Shown here piece by piece: positions 34,788 through 43,598 of a stretch of 64,000 nucleotides of DNA. Below the pieces are notes generated by a model, which saw only the letters and a program-made list of their open reading frames with translations, was not told the DNA's origin and did not search any database. Within the stretch, counting starts at the first letter, position 1, and the number at the start of each line of letters is the position of its first letter. Origin of the DNA: CAYMCO01 sp964388955 (GTDB lineage Bacteria; Chloroflexota; Anaerolineae; Anaerolineales; E44-bin32); the NCBI GenBank assembly GCA_964388955.1, contig CAYMCO010000018.1, forward strand, positions 1 through 64,000, written 5' to 3'. The translations under genes were made by a program, and so were the position numbers.

Positions 34788-35891
34788 TCACTTGGTGAGC
34801 AGCCGGGCGGCGATTTCCTGCCACTGCAGAACCACCTTGTCGCCGCGCCGCAAGTCCAGCCTGCTGTCCCCCAATTGCATGTTCTGGTGGCGCACAACCA
34901 TCGGGGATCCCCCTTGCAGCTCCACGGTGAACCGAGTGTCGGTGCCGATCCAGACCCGCTCCAGGACCACAGCCGGGAGGGCCACGACTCCCTCCCCTGC
35001 CTCCGGCATCTCGGTGTACAGGTCAACCTTCTCCGGCCGGATGATCACGCTTCCTTCCATGCCCGGGGTGGCACCCGGGTCGCATGCCACCTTGAACTCC
35101 AATTCCTGCCCCACCCGAACCGTGGCCCGGCTTCCCTCGCTGGCCGTCACCCGGCATGGGATGAAGTTGGTCTCCCCCACGAAGTCGGCCACGAAATGGT
35201 CAACAGGCGCTTCGTAGACCTCCATGGGTGCGCCCACCTGCAGCAGGTGGCCGCTGTCCATGACTGCGATGCGGTCGCTCATGGTCAGCGCTTCTTCCTG
35301 GTCGTGGGTGACGTAGACAAACGTGGTGCCGAGCCGGCGCTGCAGATCTTTGAGTTCGAAGCGCATGGCCTCACGCAGTTTCAGGTCCAGCGCTCCCAGC
35401 GGCTCGTCCAGCAAGAGGACGGCAGGCCGGTTGATCAGGGCGCGCGCCAAGGCAACCCGCTGCTGCTGTCCGCCGGAAAGCTGGCCCGGGCGCCGGTCGC
35501 CCATCCCAGGAAGACGCACCAGTTCCAGCGCTTCGTCGACCCGCTTGCGGATTTCGGCTTTGTCCACCTTCTTCATCTCCAAGCCGAAACTCACATTCTG
35601 CGCCACATTCATATGCGGGAAGAGGGCATAGTCCTGGAACACGAGATTCACGTTGCGTTGAAAGGCGGGGATGTCCGTCACCGGCTGGCCCTGCAGGTAG
35701 ATTTCGCCCTGCTCCGGCATTTCAAAACCCGCGATCATGCGCAGCGTGGTCGTCTTGCCGCAGCCGCTCGGCCCCAGGATCGTGAAGAACTCGCCCTGAT
35801 AGATCTCCAGCGACACGCTGCTCACGGCAAGCACTTCCCCGAAGTGCTTGCTGACACCATCCAACTCGACGATGACTTGCATCACTGCCAT
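34788..35891 (-). CDS. potA: Polyamine-type ABC transporter ATPase PotA
   Basis: About 367 residues. Walker A is GPSGCGKTTT, signature LSGGQQQRVALARAL, Walker B VLLLDEPLGALD, and the switch His lies in VTHDQEEAL. A C-terminal TOBE domain (about 280-365) follows, as in PotA. The frame is open to 36083, but the extra residues resemble no protein; the ATG at 35891 with GGAGAG upstream is preferred. It energises PotBC. Confidence 0.94.
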   Translation of the reverse strand: MAVMQVIVELDGVSKHFGEVLAVSSVSLEIYQGEFFTILGPSGCGKTTTLRMIAGFEMPEQGEIYLQGQPVTDIPAFQRNVNLVFQDYALFPHMNVAQNVSFGLEMKKVDKAEIRKRVDEALELVRLPGMGDRRPGQLSGGQQQRVALARALINRPAVLLLDEPLGALDLKLREAMRFELKDLQRRLGTTFVYVTHDQEEALTMSDRIAVMDSGHLLQVGAPMEVYEAPVDHFVADFVGETNFIPCRVTASEGSRATVRVGQELEFKVACDPGATPGMEGSVIIRPEKVDLYTEMPEAGEGVVALPAVVLERVWIGTDTRFTVELQGGSPMVVRHQNMQLGDSRLDLRRGDKVVLQWQEIAARLLTK

Positions 35892-36034
35892 GGAAGATCT
35901 TCCGCTCTCCAGACTGGTTCGCCATTGACGCTCGGCAGGTGCCCAATCATCCCCCACCGTTCTCCCCGCATGGCCAAGCATATCCCTTGATCCTGCACCA
36001 AGTGCTTCCTCCTGCATCGTCCGGCCCATTCCTT

Positions 36035-36064
36035 GCACGGGCGCAGCCTGCTGCCTCCCCACAT
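36035..36064. repeat. Degenerate CACGGGCGCAGC palindromic repeat
   Basis: The sequence GCACGGGCGCAGCCTGCTGC lies upstream of potA. It is a mutated copy of the element seen at 37510, 42572 and 45007. Confidence 0.6.
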
Positions 36065-36104
36065 TCGGTTTCCCAGATTCCATGGGTTGATCATGGAAAG
36101 AGGG

Positions 36105-37442
36105 CTAGGCCAGCTTTGCCACCTCTTTCAACACGTCTTCTGTGATATTCAGAGTCTCATCGATGTCGGCATCCACGTGCGCCGCTGAGATCGAGTATTC
36201 CTCGAACCAGGCGCTCCCCATAGGGATGACGCCATTGCTCAACATACCGTACCAGTACTCTGTCCACATGGCCTTGTTTCCGCGGTTCGCCTGGCGGTAG
36301 TTGTGGGGCAGCTCAGGCACGAACTGGATACCCCCCAGCGGCCCCTCGGAGGTCACGCAGGCGGGCAGCCCCAGCCGCTCGATGATCCCCTCCAAACCAG
36401 CGGCATATTTCTCCCCCATGCGATCCAGCTCCGCGTAAACGTCCCGGGTGAGCACCTCCTTCAGACAGGCCAATCCGGCGGCGGTCGTGAGCGGGTTGGC
36501 GTTGTATGTCCCGAAATGCACGGATGGTCCCAGCGGGGAGATCATGTTCATCAGATCCCGCCGCCCCCCAAAGGCACCGAGAGGCGTGCCCCCGCCAATC
36601 GCCTTGGCGAGACAGATCAGATCGGGCTCGACGCCATATTTCTCCGCCGCGCCGCCATAGGCGATGCGGCACCCCACTTTGACCTCATCGAAGATGAGCA
36701 GGACGCTGTAATGCCGGGTCATCTCGCGTACGGCTCCCAGATAGCCCGGATCCGGCGGGATTACACCCCCGTTGGTCATGCACGGCTCCAGGATAAAGCA
36801 GGCAATCTCGCCCTCATTCTTCTTCAACCGGTACTCCAGGCTGTCCATGTCATTGAACTGCACCACATAGGTGTGCTCCGTCGCCCCCGGCGGGATGCCG
36901 GCGCTCTGCACGACCGAAGTTGGCATCCATTCTGGTCCCATGGCGAACTCCGAAGGCGGGCCGGTGCTGACCAGCAATGTATCGCTGGCGCCATGATATG
37001 CCCCCTCCACTTTGATCACCCCGAGTTTCCCGGTCGCGGCGCGCGCCAGGCGCACAGCGTTGGAGGTGGCCTCCACCCCCGACTGGGTGAAGCGGATCAT
37101 CTCGATGACCGGATAGCGGTGCTGGATCTCCTCCGCCAACGCCACGGCCTTCGGGCCCGGCATCCCGTATAGTGTTCCCTTCCTCGCCTGGTCGGCGATC
37201 GCCTCGGCGATGATTGGGTTGGCGTGTCCGGCGACCATGGCCGCGTAGCACATGCAGTAGTCGATGTATCTGTTTCGGTCCAAATCCCACAGATAGGCGC
37301 CCTCACTGTCCTCCACGTAGATCGGGTACGGCGCCCAGAACTGGATTGCGCTGCCGACCCCGCCTGGAATAATGGCCTGAGCGCGGGCGGCCTCCTTCCC
37401 GGTCTTCGGGGTCCTGGAAACATAGTCGTCCTGGTAGCTCAT
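36105..37442 (-). CDS. Class III aminotransferase, glutamate-1-semialdehyde aminomutase-like
   Basis: A 445-residue PLP enzyme. The PLP-binding Lys is in LICLAKAIGGGTPLGAFGGR, the cofactor Asp in LLIFDEVKVG, and the N-terminal part has YIDYCMCYAAMVAGHANPII. This matches the HemL-like branch of class III aminotransferases. The housekeeping HemL usually sits with haem genes; here it lies between potA and livF, on the same strand, within a catabolic run. It is therefore more likely a catabolic amino-group transferase acting on an amine or beta/gamma-amino acid brought in by PotABCD. That reassignment is inference. Confidence 0.88.
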   Translation of the reverse strand: MSYQDDYVSRTPKTGKEAARAQAIIPGGVGSAIQFWAPYPIYVEDSEGAYLWDLDRNRYIDYCMCYAAMVAGHANPIIAEAIADQARKGTLYGMPGPKAVALAEEIQHRYPVIEMIRFTQSGVEATSNAVRLARAATGKLGVIKVEGAYHGASDTLLVSTGPPSEFAMGPEWMPTSVVQSAGIPPGATEHTYVVQFNDMDSLEYRLKKNEGEIACFILEPCMTNGGVIPPDPGYLGAVREMTRHYSVLLIFDEVKVGCRIAYGGAAEKYGVEPDLICLAKAIGGGTPLGAFGGRRDLMNMISPLGPSVHFGTYNANPLTTAAGLACLKEVLTRDVYAELDRMGEKYAAGLEGIIERLGLPACVTSEGPLGGIQFVPELPHNYRQANRGNKAMWTEYWYGMLSNGVIPMGSAWFEEYSISAAHVDADIDETLNITEDVLKEVAKLA

Positions 37443-37509
37443 GACTCGTTCTCCCTTTGTCGGAATGGCTTTCTTGTTGTGCGCCCACGATCATACGCCC
37501 GACCCCCTC

Positions 37510-37576
37510 CACGGGCGCAGCATGCTGCGGGCCTACATGTGATTGTCGAGAACCTGCCCTTCGATTGCAGACAGCC
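37510..37576. repeat. ACGGGCGCAGCATGCTGCG palindromic repeat with tail
   Basis: It contains ACGGGCGCAGCATGCTGC followed by a tail ending TTCGATTGCAGACAGCC. The tail also occurs in the copy at 45007-45073, so the repeat unit is longer than the palindrome alone. Confidence 0.8.
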
Positions 37577-37578
37577 CG

Positions 37579-38286
37579 CTAAAGACCGAGATACGCCTTC
37601 TTGACATGCTCGCTGTTCGCAAGCGCATGCCTGTCTCCTTCAAGAATCACCGTCCCATTTTCCAGCACATAGCCGCGATCGGCCAGTTCGAGCGCATAGG
37701 CGGTGTTCTGCTCGACCAGCAGTACGCTCAATCGGAACTCCTCCCGGAGGCGGCGGATCTTCTCGTAGATCTCGTCGATGAGCTTTGGCGCCAGCCCCAA
37801 GGATGGCTCGTCCAGCATGATCAGCCGGGGCCGGGAGACCAAACCTCGCGCCAGCGCGAGCATCTGGCGCTCCCCCCCGCTGAGCGTTCTGGCCAGTTGA
37901 TCCCGGCGGTCCGCCAAAACGGGAAAAATCTCATATATGGACTCTAGGATTCCCGACTTGAGCGCCTCCCGGTTGCTGAAAGCACCCATCAATAGGTTGT
38001 CATATACCGACATGTTGGGAAAAGGCCGGCCGCCTTCCGGCACGTAAACCAGGCTCTCGCGCACGATGGCGTTCGGGGGCATTTGGGTGATGGGTCGGCC
38101 GTCGAAATGAACCGCGCCGGAGGTGGGGTCGAGCAAGCCGCAGACCGTTTTGAGCAAGGTGGTCTTTCCGGCCCCATTGGGGCCGATGATGGCAACGGTC
38201 TCACCTTCTTCGAGGTCGAAGCTCACCCGATTGAGCACGGGGACTTTGCCGTACCCCGCGCACAGATCCCTCACCTCAAGCAGCAT
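37579..38286 (-). CDS. livF: Branched-chain-type ABC transporter ATPase LivF
   Basis: Two hundred and thirty-five residues. Walker A GPNGAGKTTL, signature LSGGERQMLALARGL, Walker B LIMLDEPSLGLAP, and EQNTAYALELADRGYVLENG of the LivF subfamily. It overlaps livG by 11 bp. It is the last gene of livKHMGF. Confidence 0.95.
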   Translation of the reverse strand: MLLEVRDLCAGYGKVPVLNRVSFDLEEGETVAIIGPNGAGKTTLLKTVCGLLDPTSGAVHFDGRPITQMPPNAIVRESLVYVPEGGRPFPNMSVYDNLLMGAFSNREALKSGILESIYEIFPVLADRRDQLARTLSGGERQMLALARGLVSRPRLIMLDEPSLGLAPKLIDEIYEKIRRLREEFRLSVLLVEQNTAYALELADRGYVLENGTVILEGDRHALANSEHVKKAYLGL

Positions 38287-39013
38287 GCGGGGCTCGCTTT
38301 CCCAGGTATGCTTCGATCACCTTGGGATTGGCGCTGATTTCCGCTGGGCCGCCTTCAGCGATCAATTCGCCCGAGTCCAGCACGAGGATCCGCTCGCACA
38401 CTCCCATGACCATTTGCATCACGTGCTCGACGACGAGAAGCGTCACCCCCTGCTCCGCGTTCAGGCGCCGCAGAATGCCCATCAACCCCTCCAATTCCAT
38501 GGCATTCAGACCCGCGCCGGCCTCATCCAGGAGCAGCATCTCGGGATCCGTAGCCATAGCGCGGGCCAGCTCAATGCGTCGGATGGTCGCCAAGCCCAAA
38601 TCCTCGCATCTCTTGTCCCGGAAAGCGATCAACTCGGAGTACTCCAGCACTTGGGCCACCTGATCATCGACGCCGCTTTCCCCGTGCCGGTTGTAGGCGC
38701 CGACCCGGATCGCTTCGGCGACGGTCATATGGGCGAAGGCGCGCGGAACCTGAAAAGTGCGCGACATCCCCAGCTTGCAGATCCGGTGGGGCAGCCAGCC
38801 GGTGATGTCTTTCCCACGGAAGACCACACGCCCAGCGGAGGGCCTCTCCAGGCCCGTGATGGCGTTGAAACAAGTGGTCTTTCCAGCGCCGTTTGGCCCG
38901 ATCAAGCCCACGATCTCGCCAGGGCAGATCTCCAGGTTGATGTCATGGTTGGCGAGCAAGTTGCCGAAACGGACTGTCAGGTTAAATACCTGGAGCACCG
39001 GCTGGGCGTTCAT
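38276..39013 (-). CDS. livG: Branched-chain-type ABC transporter ATPase LivG
   Basis: Two hundred and forty-five residues. Walker A is GPNGAGKTTC, Walker B EMLLLDEAGAGLN, switch His VVEHVMQMVMG. The signature loop reads LGLATIRRIELARAM rather than the LSGGQ type, an unusual but known kind of change in LivG. The C-terminus (VIEAYLGKRAP) is typical. It overlaps livM by 32 bp at its start. Confidence 0.93.
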   Translation of the reverse strand: MNAQPVLQVFNLTVRFGNLLANHDINLEICPGEIVGLIGPNGAGKTTCFNAITGLERPSAGRVVFRGKDITGWLPHRICKLGMSRTFQVPRAFAHMTVAEAIRVGAYNRHGESGVDDQVAQVLEYSELIAFRDKRCEDLGLATIRRIELARAMATDPEMLLLDEAGAGLNAMELEGLMGILRRLNAEQGVTLLVVEHVMQMVMGVCERILVLDSGELIAEGGPAEISANPKVIEAYLGKRAPHAA

Positions 39014-40010
39014 CCTCGTCCTCTCCCATCCAACGCGCCTTCACCTTCTTGTAGCCCTCCTGCAGCATAGCGGCGATGCCGCGCGGGCTGAAGAGCACAA
39101 TCAGGATCAACACCGTGGCGTACACCACCATGTAAAGGCCCTCCAGGCCGCCTCCCAAGCGCGCGCGAAGCAGTTCGCGGGCGCTCACGAGCAGCAGGGC
39201 ACCCAACATAGGCCCGTATGCGATTCCCATGCCTCCCACAATCCCCAAGATGGCCACCTCAGTGCTCTGCACGCTGCTGAACGTCTTGGGCGCCAGGTTT
39301 CCCTTGATGCACACATCGATACCGCCCACCGCGCCGACGATAAAGGCGTAGATCAGCAGCGCCTTGATCTTGCTGCCGCGCGCGTCCACCCCCAGCACCT
39401 CCGCCGCATCCTCGTCCTCGGAAAGGGCCAGCAGAGAATACCCCAACTTCGTACGTCGCACCCATACATTGACCAGTATGCCGATAATCAGGATGGCCAA
39501 CAGGATGTAGTAGTAGGGGACGTAGGTGGCGAAGCGCAAATGGTACCAGGAGGATTCGTAGTAAGGCAGGTAGCGCTCCACGGGGCCGCCTACCGACTCC
39601 CACATGGTGAAGGCCACCCGGAGCACCTCCACCAAGGCCGCGGAGGAAAGTGCGTACCATACCTCCCGTATCTTGAAGCGGAAAAACGGGATTCCGACGA
39701 TCAGCGCCAGGATCATGGCCATCCCACCGCCGAGCAGCATGCCGACCCAGGGGGTGATGTCCCAGCGGATGAGGAGGGTGCCGGCTGTGTATGCGCCCAC
39801 CCCCAAATACGCCCCTGCCGAGAGATCGAGCTGTCCGCCCATACCGCCAATGACGTTCCACGCCGTCGCCAGGACGGCATACAGGAGCACGTTTGTGGCG
39901 AGCAAGGTGGCGTAGTTGTTGTCATGGAACAAGGCGGGGACCGCAAGGCCAATCGCAAGCGCGACCGCGATCATAACGATCCTGGGGAGGGGCAACCGGC
40001 TGAACCCCAC
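38982..40010 (-). CDS. livM: Branched-chain-type ABC transporter permease LivM
   Basis: About 342 residues, nine or so transmembrane helices. The conserved QLDLSAGAYLGVGAYTAG and GVDARGSKIKALLIYAFIVGA loops are present. The GTG at 40010 was chosen: it overlaps the livH stop by one base (TAGTG) and has GGAGG 6 bases upstream. The frame stays open to 40196, but that part reads as a shadow of livH. Confidence 0.92.
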   Translation of the reverse strand: MGFSRLPLPRIVMIAVALAIGLAVPALFHDNNYATLLATNVLLYAVLATAWNVIGGMGGQLDLSAGAYLGVGAYTAGTLLIRWDITPWVGMLLGGGMAMILALIVGIPFFRFKIREVWYALSSAALVEVLRVAFTMWESVGGPVERYLPYYESSWYHLRFATYVPYYYILLAILIIGILVNVWVRRTKLGYSLLALSEDEDAAEVLGVDARGSKIKALLIYAFIVGAVGGIDVCIKGNLAPKTFSSVQSTEVAILGIVGGMGIAYGPMLGALLLVSARELLRARLGGGLEGLYMVVYATVLILIVLFSPRGIAAMLQEGYKKVKARWMGEDEDERPAGAPGI

Positions 40011-40873
40011 TATTTCCTCCCGAAGATGCCCCGCGGCCTGAGCCACAGGACGATGATGAATATGAGGTAGATGACCAGCAGCCGGGCGCGTGGATCCCAA
40101 AAGGCCATGGTCAAGGCCTCCGCAGAGCCGATAATCACACCGGAGATCAGGAGGCCAACGATCGATCCCAGGCCGGCGAAGGCCAGCACCACCCAACTCA
40201 GCAGCCCAAAATTAACCCCCATCACCGGGTTGACAGGTTGGAAGGTCATCAGCAGCCCACCAGCGATCGCTGTGAGCGCAGTTCCCAGGCCGAAGGAGAT
40301 CGCGTATGTTCGCTGGTAGTTGACCCCGACCAGGGAGGCAATATCCAGATCGTCCGACGCGGCCCGGATCGCACGCCCCGCCCAGGTCCTGTTCAAGAAG
40401 AGCGATACGGCCAGGATGACGATCAGGCTGATGATGGCGGATATCAGGCGAGAGTTGAGAACCGTGATCCCCCCCACGAGGAAGCTGCCCTGGATGATGG
40501 AGGACTGCAGCGCTTTGGGCTGCGCCTGGAACAAAACTTGGGCCAGGCCGCGCAGGAAGTACTGCAGCCCGACGGTAACCGCGATCTGCACCACGTAGCT
40601 GTGGCGCAGCGTGCGGCGGATGAAGGCGTAGTAGATGACGAAACCGATGAAGAACATGAGCGGAAAGGTGATCAACGGCGTGGCCACCGCATCCCAGGTG
40701 AGCAGGCTGGCCATCCAGAATGTGGCATACATGGACATCATGACGAAATCGCCATGCGCGAAGTTCACGACATTCATCACCCCGAAGATCAGGGCCAGGC
40801 CAAGCGTGATGAGCGCGTATATCGCGCCCAGCATCGATCCATCCACCAGACTTTGGATGGCCGTCTGCGTCAT
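40010..40873 (-). CDS. livH: Branched-chain-type ABC transporter permease LivH
   Basis: About 287 residues, eight helices. GAIYALITLGLALIFGVMNVVNFAHGDF is the LivH hallmark and GVNYQRTYAISFGLGTALTAIAG the cytoplasmic coupling loop. The ATG at 40873 is preferred over a GTG six codons earlier because GGAGAGG lies 9 bases before it. Confidence 0.94.
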   Translation of the reverse strand: MTQTAIQSLVDGSMLGAIYALITLGLALIFGVMNVVNFAHGDFVMMSMYATFWMASLLTWDAVATPLITFPLMFFIGFVIYYAFIRRTLRHSYVVQIAVTVGLQYFLRGLAQVLFQAQPKALQSSIIQGSFLVGGITVLNSRLISAIISLIVILAVSLFLNRTWAGRAIRAASDDLDIASLVGVNYQRTYAISFGLGTALTAIAGGLLMTFQPVNPVMGVNFGLLSWVVLAFAGLGSIVGLLISGVIIGSAEALTMAFWDPRARLLVIYLIFIIVLWLRPRGIFGRK

Positions 40874-40945
40874 ACCTACCGTCCTCTCCACATCGGTTTC
40901 AGCCTCCCTCCCCCACAGGGAGGGAGGCTGAATTCCGGTCAGTGG

Positions 40946-42304
40946 CTATCGGCTGGCATCGGGCCGCGGGAAGATCACCCCTGCTTCTGCGTCCTCCACG
41001 GGCCAGACAACCTTCGGCTCGCCATTCTGCACCTGCAGGATGATGGCTTTGGCATCCGGGTTGTCGCCGGCGCCGTCGAAGCCGATATGGTCGGCCGGGT
41101 AGGTCTCCACCGCCGGGCCAGAGGTCAGATCCAAGGCCAAGAAGGCGGCGCGCAAGTTCTCCGGATTGAGCGGGTCATCGGGGAACATCTGACCGGAGAG
41201 CTCCAACGCTTCCTTCAGGATCCACAAGCCGTAGTAGTTCATCCCCGCCGCCTCTGTGGGGATGTGGCCGGTCTGCGCCGTGAACTCATCGACGAACTGG
41301 TTGTTCTGCGGCGTGTCTTTGGCCGGGTTGTAGCTGTAGGTGTTGGTGTACGCCTCGGCGATCGCTCCCAGGGCCTCGATGGACTGCGGATCCGTGAACC
41401 CCGAGGCGCCTGATCCGGCGATGAAAGTGGGGATCTTGTTGGCATCGGAAAACGCCTTGGCGAACACTATGCCATCGTTGAAGTATGGTGTTTGAACGAC
41501 AAAGTCGGCGCCGGAGTTCCAGATTTCATTTACGATCGTTGAGGCGTCGGTGATGTCGTATGGGTACTCCTTCTGGTAGACGGTCGTCAAGCCGTGGCTG
41601 ATGGCCGCGTCCAAAGCGCCGAAGGTGTTGCTGCGTCCGAAGGCCGAGTCCTCGTTGATGATCGCCACGGTGTCGAAAGTGACGCCGTTCGCCTCGGCGG
41701 TATCCATGACGAAGTTCACCGCCGATGCCCCATGCGCGCTGGCCTTCGGCGCGGGGCGGAACAGATAGCGCCGGCCCTGTTGGGTGACAGAATCCACCAG
41801 GGCATCAGCCACCAGGATCACCTGCTCCCGGTCGGTGACCTCGGAGGCCGCAGCGGTCATGCGGCTGATGTACAGGCCAAGGATTGCCACCGGGTCATAC
41901 TTGCTGATAATGCTCTCGGCGCCGAGGCGCGCCGAATCCGCGTCCTCCCCGGCATCCTCGACCACCAATTCGATCGGCAAGCCGCCCATGGACTCAATGC
42001 CCCCGGCCTGATTGATGTCGTCCGCCGCAATCTCGATGCCGATCCGGGCTTCCTCCCCAAACACCGCATAGGCGCCCGTCAGCGGCTCCAAAATGCCGAC
42101 GACGATGCTATCCGGCAACACGACCTCAGGCATCTGCGGCTCTGCGGTGACCACAATCGTCTCCGGGGTGCCAGCCACTATGCGGGTGACCTCCCGAATT
42201 TCGGCGGTCGGCGCCTCCGGCGTGGCCGCTGGCCCGCAGGCGCTCAACAGCATTGCAGCGGTCACGATGCTGAACACAATCGCCTTTCCTGCTCTCCTAA
42301 TCAT
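40946..42304 (-). CDS. livK: Branched-chain-type ABC transporter substrate-binding lipoprotein
   Basis: About 452 residues. The lipoprotein signal ends AAMLLSACG, followed by a Pro/Glu/Thr linker. The mature domain is a periplasmic-binding type I (Leu/Ile/Val, ANF-receptor) fold: SIVVGILEPLTGAYAVFGEE, GIEIAADDINQAGGI, and VAILGLYISRMTAAASEVTDRE. This family binds amino acids, amides, urea or aromatic and heterocyclic acids as well as Leu/Ile/Val. The ligand cannot be read from sequence. Its ATG has GAGGAGGGA upstream. It opens the livKHMGF run. Confidence 0.94.
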   Translation of the reverse strand: MIRRAGKAIVFSIVTAAMLLSACGPAATPEAPTAEIREVTRIVAGTPETIVVTAEPQMPEVVLPDSIVVGILEPLTGAYAVFGEEARIGIEIAADDINQAGGIESMGGLPIELVVEDAGEDADSARLGAESIISKYDPVAILGLYISRMTAAASEVTDREQVILVADALVDSVTQQGRRYLFRPAPKASAHGASAVNFVMDTAEANGVTFDTVAIINEDSAFGRSNTFGALDAAISHGLTTVYQKEYPYDITDASTIVNEIWNSGADFVVQTPYFNDGIVFAKAFSDANKIPTFIAGSGASGFTDPQSIEALGAIAEAYTNTYSYNPAKDTPQNNQFVDEFTAQTGHIPTEAAGMNYYGLWILKEALELSGQMFPDDPLNPENLRAAFLALDLTSGPAVETYPADHIGFDGAGDNPDAKAIILQVQNGEPKVVWPVEDAEAGVIFPRPDASR

Positions 42305-42571
42305 GGCTCCTCCCTCCTCTTGCTCGAATCCAACGATTGGGCGATACATCGAGACGAGTCATCTTGTCATAGAACCTCCTCCTCTGTTTCGCAGCCGGGA
42401 TCGCGAGCCGCACATCCACAATTGATTGGCCCTGTTCCTCCAGATTCTCCCCCGCTCTCAGATTCGGTCCTATCAATGCGCGAGCCGCCGCACCCCTTGC
42501 CCCAACATGGCGAAACCGAATTGGGCCAGAGTGTCTCCACTGCTTCGCGAGCCCTCTTTCGGCCGGTTGGC

Positions 42572-42600
42572 TGTACGGGCGCAGCATGCTGCGCCGCTGC
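42572..42600. repeat. TACGGGCGCAGCATGCTGCG palindromic repeat
   Basis: It lies just after the pyrB stop (minus strand), in the pyrB-livK gap. The copy is close to the ones at 37510 and 45007. Confidence 0.8.
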
Positions 42601-42624
42601 GCCTCCCGGCGATGAGCCTATCGA

Positions 42625-43575
42625 TTAGCGGTAAACGGATCCCTGAATCGATCCCGTCACCAAGGCCAGCAGCGCCATCCGCACGGGCACGCCGTTAGCC
42701 GCCTGACGGAAGTATGCGGCACCCGGATAGCCATCGACCTCCCGAAGGATCTCGTTCACCCGGGGCAGCGGATGCATCACTATGATCCCATCTTTGGCCC
42801 TCTCGATAAGCGGCATATCGACTACGTAGGCGGTGCGCACCGCCTCATACTCCTCAGGGTCATCGAAGCGTTCTTTCTGAACGCGGGTCACATACATCAC
42901 GTCGCTCTCTGCGGCGGCATCCCGGAGGCTTTCCGTCTCGACCACACTCGCGCCCAGACCCTCGACGCCCGCTTTCACCTCGGAGGGCATCGCCAAGGAG
43001 GGAGGTGAGACGAAGAAGAAGTTCGTGCCGAACATCGCCAGCGCGGGCGCCAGGGAATGCACCGTGCGGCCATTCCGCAGATCGCCTACCAGCGCCACCG
43101 TCAGGCCCTCCAGCGACCCAAGCTCCCGGCGAATGGTGAACAGATCCAAGAGCCCCTGGGTCGGGTGGTTGCCCGCCCCGTCGCCGCCATTGATGACCGG
43201 GATCGCCGCCCCCTCCGCCAGCTCCTGGGCGCTCCCGATGCGCGGGTGGCGGATGACCGCCACGTCGGCATATGCTTCGATCATCTTCCCCGTGTCGTAC
43301 AGCGTCTCGCCTTTAGCAGCGCTGCTGGTCGTCATCGCGCTGGCCACCGAGAGCACCTCACCGCCCATTCGCACCATGGCGGTCTCGAAGGAAAGGCGGG
43401 TGCGGGTCGATGGCTCATAGAACAACGCCACCAGGACTTTCCCCGCCATCAAGTCCAACGACTCCCCCTGCGCCAGGCGGTCGGCGAAGCCTTGCGCCGT
43501 ATCCAGGATGTGCACAATCCCCTCGGTGGAGAAACCGTCCAAACGCAGGACATCCACGCCGGTGAGATCCACCAT
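42625..43575 (-). CDS. pyrB: Aspartate carbamoyltransferase catalytic chain
   Basis: About 316 residues. Carbamoyl-phosphate motif FYEPSTRTRLSFETAM, the 80s-loop Ser and Lys (TTSSAAKGETLYDT), HPTQGLLDLFTI, and all aspartate-binding residues: Arg in NGRTVHSL, Arg and Gln in VTRVQKERF, and HPLPRVNEI. It is thus a true aspartate enzyme by residues, not an ornithine or YgeW-type one. It would make carbamoyl-aspartate, or run in reverse. No pyrI regulatory chain is present. The ATG at 43575 follows GGGAG. It lies 23 bp after the hydantoinase gene, inside a catabolic run, which is odd for a biosynthetic gene. Confidence 0.93.
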   Translation of the reverse strand: MVDLTGVDVLRLDGFSTEGIVHILDTAQGFADRLAQGESLDLMAGKVLVALFYEPSTRTRLSFETAMVRMGGEVLSVASAMTTSSAAKGETLYDTGKMIEAYADVAVIRHPRIGSAQELAEGAAIPVINGGDGAGNHPTQGLLDLFTIRRELGSLEGLTVALVGDLRNGRTVHSLAPALAMFGTNFFFVSPPSLAMPSEVKAGVEGLGASVVETESLRDAAAESDVMYVTRVQKERFDDPEEYEAVRTAYVVDMPLIERAKDGIIVMHPLPRVNEILREVDGYPGAAYFRQAANGVPVRMALLALVTGSIQGSVYR

Positions 43576-43598
43576 CTTTCGCTCCCCTCTCTGCATGT

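Noticed and set aside
42625..43575. YgeW-like or ornithine carbamoyltransferase
   Set aside because: All aspartate-binding residues of ATCase are present.
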